From the NCBI GenBank assembly GCA_019693395.1, contig JAAMXP010001437.1:1-64000 (forward strand): DNA of 64,000 nt, written 5' to 3'. Below the pieces are notes generated by a model, which was given only the letters and a program-made list of their open reading frames with translations, ran no database searches and was not told the origin of the DNA. The first letter of the stretch is position 1. Each line of letters starts with the position of its first letter. The translations under genes were made by a program, and so were the position numbers. Positions 23,761-34,224 of this stretch are shown in pieces. Source of the DNA: Ettlia oleoabundans. Its lineage: Eukaryota > Chlorophyta > Chlorophyceae > Chlamydomonadales.

Positions 23761-26700
23761 ATGAACACGCCTCGTTTACCAGCCCTGCCAGACACCAAAT
23801 TTACCTCCCCCGCTGCCAGCGTACGAAGCCTGACGCAGCTGCTCGAGGTGAGGAGGAGTGTTGTAAGCGAGTGTGTGGGTGATCGCAGCGGCGCAGGCCA
23901 GCGGGCACACCGATTGTTGCCATCCCGCTCCCGCCCCTGCCCCCTCCTGAACAACCAGGATGACGGACGCACGCCGCTGGCCAGCGCCTTCTCCAGCCGC
24001 CCGGCCAGCAGGTCGTCTGCTGCTATACGCGGCGCTGCAGAGCAGCAGTTGCAGGGGCTGCTGGCCTCCAAGGAGTCTGAAGCGGCGCTGCTGCGCCAGC
24101 AGCTGGCACAGCTAATGGCTGACTTCAAGTTCAACCTCAAGGTGGGCTATCTATAGACAATGCGAGGCAGCTGTCTGTGCCTGTACTGTATGCTTGCCGT
24201 ATGGGCCGTTTAGCAAACCATAGACAATGTTGCCAACTGATTGCTCCTAGCACCACTTGCAGTTCCGTAGCAACTCAGATCCTTGGTTTCACTTTGTTCA
24301 GTGCATCGTTGCCTGCAGCTGCTTGAGGAGCGGGATGCCGAGCTGGAGCGGTTGGACACGCTCCTGGCAGGCCTCAGGGAGGGGGCAGCCACTCGAGATG
24401 CGGCGTTGCAGGAGGCCCGACGCACCCTCAGCGACCGGGAAGCGGCGCTGAGGGACAAGGAAGCCAGGTGCGCGTGTGTTTGGGTGGGTATGGTTTTGAA
24501 TGATGAATCACGTTCTTTGACATGGCACTACAGCACGATTTAGGAACTAAAGCGTTGGACTTGATTGTTTCCTACTACTGCGCTATACGCGACAGGTCCC
24601 ACAACTTGCCCAATAGACATTCTCAAGGGTGTCGCTGCATTTCTTCATAGCATTGCAGAGTTGCTGCCCTTGAGGAGCGCCAGAAGCAACTGGTGGAGCT
24701 GTGTGAGCGGCAGGTGGCGGATGCACGTGAATCGCGGGATGAGGAGGTTGCTCGCTGCCAGCAAGAAGTGGCTCTGGTGCAAGGAGAGGCAGCAAAAGCC
24801 AAGGCAGAGGTCATTGCAGGTGGGTGGCCAGGTGTCTAGGTTGGGCTTGGGCCGGGAAACGCTGCACAACGAAGTGCAGCTGGGCAAAGCAGGCAGGCAA
24901 GCATGAGATGCTTGCAAAGTATATTGCATGTGCAACTATTATGCGTGATTGTTGGTGGTATTCGTGGTGGGCAACAGCGGCTTCTGAGCTTGTGCTTGCG
25001 CATGTGAAGCTGGCATGGCACAGCTCATGCATACACTGTTTGTCCTGCAGGCTATGAGCGGCAGGTGTCGGCAGTGGCAGCATCAGAGCGGGAGGCGCGT
25101 CAGCGTGCGGCGGCTGTGGCTGAGGAGAATGAGCATGTCCGCAGCCAGCTGCAGCGTGCTGAGGCGCGCATTGCTGAGCAGGAGCTGGCGATGCAGCGCA
25201 TGGTGTCTCAGTTTGAGGGTGCGCTGGCCACGCTGCAGCAGCTGGAAGCGCAGTATGAGGGGCTGGCTGCGGATGCGGGTGCAGCAGATGCGCTGCGAAC
25301 CTCACGTATCGCTGAGTTGGAGAGGGAGGTGGAGGGGCTGCGGGCGTCACGCAGTGCTCTGCAGCAGGAGCGTGATGGCAGCGTGGCGCAGCTGTCGGCG
25401 GCGCTGGGCGAGGCGGTGGCGGCTGCGGCGGAGGCCAAGCAGCAGTACCACCGCGCCATGATGGACGCTGCGGAGCTTACAGAGGCGCTGGCTGAAGTGC
25501 GGCAGGAGGCAGCGCAGCAACGCGAGCGTGCTCAGGTGGCAGAGCAGGCAGCAGCAGAGGCGCAAGAAGCAGTTGCAGCAGCTCAGGCAGCCTTGGAGCG
25601 CGAGGGTGCAGCTCACGCACGCACCAGCAGCCTGCTGGAAGCAGCTCGCCTGCACCATGACACAGCGCGGCGTGATGCGCAGGAGCAGGAGCAGCTGGCG
25701 GCTCAGCTGCGCGAAGCGGCCGCAGTGCTGGAGGCTGAACGCAACGACTGCGCCAAAGCGGAACAGGCAGCAGAGGCAAAAGTGCGTGGTGGTTTAGTGG
25801 TGGCTGGGTGCAAGGGCGGCTGGCTGGGTGTACTAGTTGCTTGACCGTGATGTGAGGTGCATGCACGATGGTGCTGAAGCCATTGAATCTCCCTGTGCGC
25901 ATGCATTTGAACACGGCTGGGTTGCAGGTGCATGCTGCGGAGGAGCGTGCCCAGCTGCTGGCTGACCAGCTTGAGCAGGAACGGGTACTGCACAGCCAGC
26001 TGCTGGAACGCAGTGAAGCAGAGATGGCGGCACGGTGGGAACGGGCTTTGGAGGCAGCACAGGGTGAGCGGACTGCCTTGCAGCAAGCGCTGGACCTGGC
26101 AAATCGGCAGCTGCAGGCAGCCCACAGAGACACAGAGATGCTGCGGGTGCAGGTGCAGGGCCTGCGCCTGTCAGCTGGGGCAGGGCTGGAGCCCTTGCAG
26201 GTCCCACAACACCGGGCCAATGGCAGTGTAAGTGTTCAGGCCTCGCCGGTGGGACATGCGGGCAGCAACCGCAGGAAGACATCCAGCCAAATAGCCCATG
26301 CCGCTGCTAACTCGGCTGGCTGCGCGAGGCAGGCAACACTGCGCGGCAGCGGCGGCGCTTCCGAGGACGTTGAAGGCTCTGTGGCAGAGGCTGGGTCACT
26401 ACCTAGCAGCCATGATGCCTTTTCAGATGTGCCAGCCGATCACTCACCCCCAGCTGCAACCCAGCAGCATCAGCGAGGGTCAGGCGTGCGGCCTGGCGCC
26501 AATGCTTACCAGCAGCAGCTGCACCGCCATATTGAGGCGCTGGCGGCCAAGGTGTCCAGCTTCCAGTGTGCGGTGGAGGAGGTGCGGCTGGTGGGGCAGC
26601 AAGCATCCCAGCAGGTGGGCTGCACACTGAACAGGGTACAGGATGGCTGATTGTTGTCATGGCATGCAGTCCCCACAGTCCTGCAATTCTTGCCTCACCT

Positions 26701-27785
26701 GACTTGTGCCAGCCTTCAACCAGCAGTAGGCCGGCTCTTGTTTGTCGCACGCCGAACAGAGTTCTACGCTTTGTCGTGGGCATTGCTTCACCGTTCATGT
26801 CCCTTTTCTGCAGCTGGCGGAGAGCGCTAGTATGCTGCCCGCTGACCTGCAGCGACGGCAGGAGGCGGTGGCGCTGGCAGACCAGCAGCTGCAGACGGCG
26901 CTGGCCGCTGAACGGCAGCAGTACCAGCAGGAGCGGCAGCATCTAGACCAGCAGGTGGCGGAGCAGCAGCAACTGCTGCGGCAGCGCGAGGGTGAGCTGC
27001 AGCGGTTGCAGCTCGCACAAGAGGAGGAGAAGCAGCGGCGACTGCAGCATCAACGAGGGCAGCGAGAGCAGGAGCAGCTGTCGCAGGCCACAGCGCTTCA
27101 AGATCTGCAGCAGCTTGAGCAGCAGCGGCAGCACCCACATGAAGCGGAGGTAGCAGCAGGCAGCAGGTATACGGCAGCAGGTCCAGCTGGCCGAGCAGCA
27201 CTACTACAGTCACCGCCAGCTGTGCAAGACTTTCTCAAAGCTGATCCCAGCCAGCCGCGGGCGACGTTGCAGCTACCATTGCTTAGTGCATCTGTGCAAA
27301 GCGGCAGCAGCATGGGGCAAGGCAGCTATGGCACATCCCTGCTGCCAGGCAGGTTAGCACCTGCCTCCTCAGCAGCCCCGCCCGCACCCTCTCATCGGCG
27401 GAGTGTGTCGGCTGCTCTCGCGGCGGCCAACAGTAGCAGCAGGCCTGCTTCCTCAGTTCCCAAGTACGGGGCTGTACAAGGCGCGACGTTGGGCAACTCG
27501 AACCACAGCGCTGTTATGCCAGCTGCCCTTCAACAACCACCGCTGCATGCGAACGGCTTGAGGATGCCTGCAATGGACGGGAGCAGCAAAACCGCACCTT
27601 TGCGGGCTACTGTGGGTGCACTGCAGCATGTGACGCGTGACAGAATCTCAGATGAAGCGCCTGCGGCAGCCGCCCACGAGGACCCGCTGAGTCGAGCGAG
27701 GCGGCAAGTCCTGGCAGCCAAGCAGTACCTCGCATCTGTCGCTGAGCTTGGCAGCAGGCCACCCGGGAGTCCCACCGCAAACTAG
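23761..27785 (+). CDS. CCDC57: CCDC57-like coiled-coil protein (centriole/cilium associated)
   Basis: Exons are 23761-23847, 23959-24141, 24319-24467, 24659-24819, 25051-25781, 25928-26614 and 26814-27785, in phase, 989 residues. The signature of the CCDC57 family is near the N-terminus: LLASKESEAALLRQQLAQLM, then DFKFNLK joined to LLEERDAELERLD (about residues 83-103), matching the DF-x-NL-x-LLEERD-x-ELERYD block. The rest is nearly continuous Glu/Gln/Ala-rich coiled coil to about residue 750, with a RHIEALAAKVSSFQ segment, then a disordered Ser/Ala/Pro tail that ends in a short helical stretch. In animals CCDC57 sits at centrioles and centriolar satellites and supports microtubule organisation and ciliogenesis. 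The N-terminal block carries the assignment; coiled-coil similarity elsewhere adds little. Confidence 0.82.
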
Positions 27786-28258
27786 TGCCGAGGCCAAATT
27801 CCTGCCAATTTTTCAACCTGGCGCAACGGTTGCGGTGCCGTCACTGACAGACAGGTCGCATGATATCACACAATCGACAGACAGATAGACGGAATGTTTA
27901 ACAGTACCACGAATGCTTGAGACAACGCCAATCTGGCTGGCTTGACGCGCACTTTCAATGGACCACAGCTGCTCTGTTGCCCCGGCCTTTTTCTTTGTTC
28001 TGCCCACAGACGTTCCCTGCTTCATGCTCTCACCCACGCCATTAATCGCCGCCGGGCTGGCGTTACAACTGTTGACCACATTGCCCTATTCAGGTCACAT
28101 ATGCCATGCATTTTTGTTTATATTAAGGCCCATAGTTGCTTGTAAGAACAGCAGCATTAACCAGGCAGTGACGCATCAGCCGCTTGTATGTAAAAGCTGG
28201 CATCTGTTTGGAGTGCCGCCAGGGGGGTGGAAGTGGTGTTGCCATGAGGAGTCGTGGG
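27786..28258. other. Tail-to-tail region CCDC57-like / PsbP-like
   Basis: These 473 bp contain the 3' ends of two convergent genes. The part around 28080-28140 is AT-richer. No additional gene, repeat or RNA is seen. Confidence 0.5.
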
Positions 28259-29428
28259 TCAAGCTCCTCTGAATGTGCCCACCACGGCCCGCAGGATGGG
28301 GCCAACCTCGGTCCAGCGGTCCTCCGGGCTGCTGCCGTTGAGGGAGAAGGCGGTGTTGCCCACCAGCACGCAGCGGCCAATGTGGCGCCGCTGCTGCGTG
28401 GGTATCACATTGCCAAAGGGCCCCAGGCAGCGCAGGGTACCACCCAGCCCCTCCTCAACCTCCCCAACGCACGTCTCAATCTTGTACTCGAACTCGTATG
28501 CTCCCCTCGCTGCTGCTGCGCTTTGAGCGAGAGAGGCGCCCTCTCCTGCTGCTCCAGTGTTGGCTGTGGCAGGTGGCGCCATGGCGCTGCGCAGCAGTTC
28601 AAAGCGCTGGGTGCTGCCCTGCCGCTGCTGCGGCTCCACGCATATCTCGTAACCCGCCTCCTGGCTCAGTCCCGCACGCACGATAGCCTCAGGTATTGTG
28701 ATGGTGCGGAAGACGGAAACAGTGATGAGGGCGCGGAAGTCACCGACAACTGCGACCAACAGATGAGGGGCGGCAGGGGGGTAAACAGCAAGGCCCATAT
28801 AAGCAGGGCGGCGAACCAAGCTGAAGTCACGACTTCTCAAAGACTGCGACCCCAGGTGGCAAAGCGCCTAAGAACCTCCTGAGGCGATGCACGCAGAGGG
28901 AGTGCTGACCGGGCTAGGAACAAGCGAGCACCGACCTACTACGGCGCCGTTGCCGGTGGAACCGCTCCGGTCAAACGCCACTACCCATCCTGCCGGGTAA
29001 TCGAATGCGAATCCCTCAGCGCTGATGAATGTCTCCGTGAGTGGTGGCACAGGTAGGGGACTCGCTGGTTGTGGAGTTGCTGTGGCTGCTGCCGCCGCCG
29101 CTGGCGCCCCTGCCGCACGTGCTGCCGGCACTGCCGCCACCCCGATAGCAGCCAGCCTAGCCAAGACACTGCGGCGATCGGCTGCATGGTGCTGTTGGTA
29201 CGCCTGTGGATGCCGCCATGCCTGCTGCTCCTGTTGTCGCAGTCGCTGCTCGGCGGCCGGCGGCGGCGGCGGGGACGGCTGCCGCCAAGGGACTTGCTGC
29301 CCACTAGTGCTGCACGCAGGTCTCAGCACGCGTTGATGAGCACTCACGTGCGCATGCTTGCAGGCAGAGGCTTTTGAGGCCGCGAGTGATTGGGTTGCAC
29401 TTCTGCAGCATGAATTGGAGCGCTGCAT
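28259..29428 (-). CDS. PsbP-domain protein, thylakoid lumen (Tat-type signal)
   Basis: Two exons, 29428-28936 and 28749-28259, in phase, 327 residues. The N-terminus is a chloroplast transit peptide rich in Ser/Arg/Gln, followed by a second, thylakoid signal: RRSVLARLAAIGVAAVPAA (Arg pair about 85-86) and an AxA cleavage site, which points to the twin-arginine route into the lumen. The mature part is a PsbP fold: FAFDYPAGWVVAFDR, VVGDFRALITVSVFRT, an insert with Ala/Gly, YEFEYKIE, RHIGRCVLVGNTAFSLNGSS, and a C-terminal helix RWTEVGPILRAVVGTFR. True PsbP stabilises the photosystem II manganese cluster; this divergent sequence is more like the PsbP-like/PPD relatives that help assemble PSII, NDH or PSI. 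An intron across codons 28-40 was considered but no in-phase one exists. Head-to-head with the J-domain/reductase gene, 240 bp apart. Confidence 0.9.
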
Positions 29429-29668
29429 TGCGAGTTTAACGGCATTTACAGGGCGGTACAATTCGCTGTAGGTGTCTGCAAACAATGAACCAATTCGTTC
29501 ACCTCATCCCGCACACGCTGGCAAGCCCAGCACGCATCTCAGCTCTGACCGACCTTTGGCCCCTGCTCTTCCTCCGGGCTGGCTGGCCAGCCCTTGATGT
29601 ACACAGTTTGCTGCACGAAGTGACTGCTCAATCGTAAGGTGCCGGCCACTGCTGTCGTTAATCCGAAC

Positions 29669-32600
29669 ATGCAGGAGAAAGTGGATCTTTATGGGACGCT
29701 GGGCGTCTCTCGCACGGCCAATGACACGGAGGTAAGTGATCGCTTATTGTGCCGAGTGCGGCGACGCAGAAAGCCGCTAGTCTCTAACTTGCCACCACGC
29801 TGCTGCTCATCTTCCCAGCTCCGCACCAGCCTTGTCCGCCAAAACCCAATTGCTGACCCTCGTTTAAGCTGCATGCCACGCGCAGATCCGTCGCGCTTAC
29901 CGCAACTTGGCATCCAAGGCCCACCCAGACAAGGGCGGCGACCCTGAGGCCTTCCGCGCCATCCAGCAGGCAAGTGTGCTCCACCCCACACCGTCAGCAG
30001 GCCCTCTCAACTACTCCAAAATGCACACAAGCTGACTAATTCAAGGAACCAAAGTGCGTCTAGACGTAATATGGCGCAGGTGAATGAGCAGTGGCGTCAC
30101 AGCGACCGGACGGGCAGCCCTCTGGACAGGGGAAGTTCCAGAGGTCAACTGGAAGGTCCAATCCCTTCCTCCCTCCCACCCCCGTTGCCAGATAACTCAC
30201 CTCAGAATAAACTCTCATATGTGCAGGCCTGGGAAGTTCTGTCCGACAGTGCCAAGAGGCGTGAGTATGATGACACGGGGCGGATCGTGAAGACTGTGGA
30301 GGAGGAGTTTATGGACAGGTATGTTTCCAGCGGCCCTGGGGTGGTAAGGCATGGTGGGTAGGAATGATTGCATCTTGCACATTGTGCTCTTTGTGCAAAC
30401 CACGACTGTATCCTGCTCACAGACCGACATCACCGTCATGAGCAGAGACCTTGAGGTGGTACCATGAGGTGGACCATGAGGTGGTAACAGATGCAAACTG
30501 CTAGTTTGTTTCTTGCGGGCACATCACCCCTTTTCTGTGGACAGGGGCATGCCTTGCTGACCTCCGTCTCTGGCCTGCCCCCTGCTCTGCTGTGCAGCTT
30601 TGCGGGTGGCAGCTTCCGTGACAAGGTGCGCAGCAAGGCCGCAGAGCAGGCCACACTGTCGGAGCAGATCACTGTGCGTCAGGATGAGAATGCGCGGTCA
30701 CACACTGCTGGGTTTGAGGTGAGGGCGGCGATGCGTGCATGACATGCAGCCACACTGCAGGGTGGGAAGACACCACAGTGCTGGTTTCTGTTCGGGAGGA
30801 CAGCAACTCATTGTGTCATAACCTTCACCCAGCACCCATATTGCTCGTTTCCGAGTGTTCCAGGTGTGATATGCATTGGCTCGGTCTCATGCTGCCTTGC
30901 AGGCTTGGATGCGGTCTAGGGGCTCAGCAGGGGTGAAGACGTTCACCCAGGAGGACGTAATCGACCAGTTTGGAGTGGTCAAGGGCACTTATGATGCAGT
31001 GCCACTGCCAAAGATCAAGGCATACACGGTGGGTGGTGGGTGGGTGGGGTTGCCAACCTTCAACAACAGGGCTCGCCAGTGGAGGCGGTCCAACACACAA
31101 GCAGTGGCTACCAATTGACGGCAGTTTGAGGCAGACTCTGAACATGAAGGCGTGCAATTGTGTGCATTTCAAAACAAGGTGTGGAATGCTGCACATCACA
31201 TCCCCATGCCCTGCAGGTTCGTTGCAAGCAGGGGGGGCAGCCCAAGGAGGTGCTATCCATGTCCACAGAGGCGTTGCCCGCTGAGCTGGAGTGGGGCGAG
31301 GTGCTGCTCAGCATGCGAGCGGTGCCCATAAATCCTGCGGACCTCTACACCATCCAGACGGGGGGCATGTATGGAACTGACATGATGACGCCGCCTTTTG
31401 TGGCAGGACATGACGGTGTGGCAGTGGTGGTCAAGGTGGGCTGGCTATCGCGCGAACGCTCTGGCGGGCTGACGGGCTGGCATGCGTACTGCAGCAAGTC
31501 TGCTACCACTGGCTGATATACTGATGGCCGGATTGCCATTGACAGCAGGTGTCACCTGCAGTGCTGCTTTCACTCTTGGCCCATGCACAGTGCTGAGCAG
31601 CTTGTGAGGCATGCAGGTGGGACCGGGTGTGAAGGCTCTGGCTGAGAATGACTGGGTGGTGCCTATGAAGCCAAACCTGGGCACCTGGCGCTCGCTGGCA
31701 GGTGTGTAATGAAGCAGTGCCACTATCGCCCATTCAGCCCTTCTCCCTCCCCACTCTGTCAAGAAAGCCTTGTAGCCCCCTGTGTAGCCACATTTTCCCT
31801 GCCAGCATGCAGAGCCTGTTTCAGTTGGTTGCGTCCCCTATGTTGCAAGTCTTCATTCCACGAACGCCATGCTGATAATTGAGCCACATGCTTGTACATG
31901 CCCACCACTGCTGTGAGCAGTTGCCAAGGAGAAAGACGTGCTGCGGCTGCCCGCCGACATCATGCCGCTGGAGCAGTGCGCCATGCTGCGCGAAATACTC
32001 ACAGCCTATAGGCTGCTGGAGGATGCAAACCTCAAGGTGGGCGCAGGCAGGCTCTCAAGGCGTCTGTGAAGGGCAAGGAGTGTTGCCGCAGTGCAGAACA
32101 TTGCCGTGGAGGAGGGGTTGAGGCAAGACTTGGTCAATGGGCTGACACAATGACAAACCAGCTCAGATTGATTGGTCATGTTGAGCAGCGATGCTCAGGC
32201 TCCTGTATTGACCACCGTCACCACCCCACCACCACACGTGCGCGCTCCCACACCTACATGCAGCCCGGCGACGCCGTCATCCTGAACGCCGCAAACAGCA
32301 CTGTGGGGCAGCTGGTGGTGCAGCTGTGCCACCTGCTGCGCCTGCGCGCTATTGGGGTGGTGAGCGGCGAGAGCGACTACGAGAAGACATCGCTGTGGCT
32401 CAAGGCGCTGGGGGCCGCTGAGGTGCTGTTGGACCGGGGAAGCCTCAAGGTGAGGCGCCCCAGGGCCACATGTATACAGCTCACTGCCACACAGCTCCCC
32501 CTCGCTAACTTGAGTGCCTGGCTGAATTGAGAAAGCTGACTACTGGTGTTGTCCTTGCTAGTGAAGACGGTGATGGGACCCCCATGTGTTCTTTGCCCGC

Positions 32601-33639
32601 ATGCACCAAGCGTTGCCCTGCCAAATTTGCCACACTTGACATGTGTGCCCCAAGCTCCACGCCAACAGCCGCGTCACGGAGAGCCCTGCATCCTGACACC
32701 AAAGACACTGCCCATGTTCGCCTGCGTGCCCGCACCCAACCCCACCCCTACCCACCACAGCTCACCCCACCTTCCCCAATCTGCCCCACAGATGGAGCTG
32801 GACAAGCACAAGTTCTACAGCAAGCCGAAGCTGGGTCTGGACGCGGTGGGGGGCGCCAGCGCGCAGCGCATGAGCGACGCGCTTGCAGAGGGTGGGCAGA
32901 TGGTGGTGTACGGCGCCATGAGCGGCAATGCGGCACAGCTGCGCTGGCACCAGTGGATCTTTCAGGGCATACAGGTGAGTGGGTGGGTGGGTGGGTGGCC
33001 AGTGGGGTGGGGTTGTGTGGGGGGACCCAGGACTCAAGTATTACAACAGTGGAGGCATTTGAGTGGGCCTATGTGTGCCGTTTGCACAAGTGCTGTTCAT
33101 GAACAAGGGATGAAGTGATGTCCTACCAGGAGGAGCAGTCTGGCATTGGGCTTTGGCGTGGCATGCATGCAGGTCTGGTGTTTCCTGGATTGCACTGCTT
33201 AGCCCTGGCCTAGCCATCTGCAGGTCAAGGGTTTTAACGTGCGGCGGTGGATGAAGGAGAACAAAAAAAAGCTGCCGGCTGTACTGGAAAGCGTGGCCAA
33301 GCTGGTCAATGCTGGCAAGCTGCAGGCAACATTCACAGAGTGAGCGGGTTGTCATATGTCATGAGGAGGAAGAGGTATGGTGTCATCTGCTTGCGGTACG
33401 TTAGCCAATCAAGGCCAAAAAAGCCTCCTGCTCCAGCTTCAGTATTCCAGAGCTCAGCCACCCAATTTTTCAAGATTGTTCGACTGCTGTTGTCGCTTTT
33501 GGGCGCCCTCCCCTATTTCCCTGACTGAAGATACGAGCTCCACAGCGAGTGGGAGGAGGCTCTGGACCACGCCCAGGACCGGGGCAAGAACACAAAGGTG
33601 CTGCTCAAGGTGTCAGACGTGGGAATCACGTATGGCTGA
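29669..33639 (+). CDS. J-domain (DnaJ) fused to trans-2-enoyl-CoA/ACP reductase (MECR/ETR1-like)
   Basis: Exons are 29669-29731, 29886-29969, 30227-30318, 30598-30718, 30903-31028, 31217-31435, 31617-31701, 31921-32036, 32264-32449, 32792-32974, 33224-33339 and 33531-33639; all twelve join in phase to 499 residues. Residues 6-67 are a full J-domain (LYGTLGVSRTANDTEIRRAY, HPD at 34-36, AWEVLSDSAKRREYDD), able in principle to stimulate Hsp70. Residues 80-162 are a linker (SFAGGSFRDKVR, HTAGFEAWMRSRG). Residues 163-498 are a medium-chain reductase of the mitochondrial enoyl reductase type: AVPINPADLYTIQTGGMYG with the catalytic Tyr about 214, GHDGVAVVVKVGPGV, NLGTWRSLAV, YRLLEDANLKPGDAVILNAANSTVGQ (NADPH loop), VGGASAQRMSDALAEGGQMVVYG. 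MECR makes acyl-ACP for lipoic acid in mitochondrial FAS. No N-terminal targeting peptide is visible. Intron 2 has a GC donor. Confidence 0.93.
32980..33024 (+). repeat. G-run tract immediately after a 5' splice site (potential quadruplex)
   Basis: Intron 10 of the J-domain/reductase gene starts GTGAGT and runs straight into several GGGT units followed by GGGG runs. Four or more G3 runs with short spacers are present on the transcribed (RNA-sense) strand. Similar, shorter G-runs follow the donors of introns 5 (31029) and 6 of the same gene and of TBC intron 4 (53386). Confidence 0.6.
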
Positions 33640-34224
33640 GGACTGGGCGTGCACAGGCACGGACTAGCCAGGGCAGTGGTGGAAGTGGCGTGAGGTTGAG
33701 CCCTGCGGTGAGGCCCCCCCTGCAACCACCATGAGATGTCAACCGGTTGTGGCTCCTAAACCATGCCACGTAGCCACCATGACTTGCAACCTGGCCACCT
33801 GCTGGCACCGCGCACACCAGTGCCTGCATAAACCGCTTCTGCAAGCATTCCCTGCTTTCCTTCACCCCAGTTGTTACAGTTGTCGTTGATCTGTTGTCAC
33901 ATAATGCACATGTCAGCCGCACACCCACTTTAAAGAACAAACAAACAATGAGTGCAGCACATCGCGATATCACAGCGTATGTTATGTTGAAAGCAGCATA
34001 TCCAAGTCCCGACAAGAATATTAGAAGATGAAAGCGAGAGAACAGGCCTCAACGGCAGCAGTTCCCCAGAGAAAAAAGTTTGGCATAATGTACACAGTCG
34101 AACGTTGTTTTGACGAGAGTTCTTGCCACATGTGCACGCTGCAATCTGCCAAGCACGATATAAAGGGCGGCATGCTCAATTTGTAGGCCCACCCCACCGA
34201 TAAATGACTGGGCTTGAGTCGGAC
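33640..34224. other. Tail-to-tail region J-domain/reductase and coiled-coil gene
   Basis: These 585 bp hold the 3' UTRs of two convergent genes. The segment 33880-34190 is AT-richer. TTACA at 33876-33880 would read TGTAA, the usual green-algal poly(A) signal, on the coiled-coil strand, but it is about 350 nt past that stop. No gene is recognised. Confidence 0.45.

Noticed and set aside
25477..26220. Minus-strand 247-residue frame under the CCDC57 gene
   Set aside because: Antisense of repetitive coiled-coil codons. Such GC-rich coding DNA stays open on the other strand by chance.
29300..29347. Intron in the PsbP-like transit peptide (GTGAGT at 29347)
   Set aside because: The donor is phase 0 but the nearest acceptor gives phase 2, and the frame is open across the whole stretch; no intron is needed.
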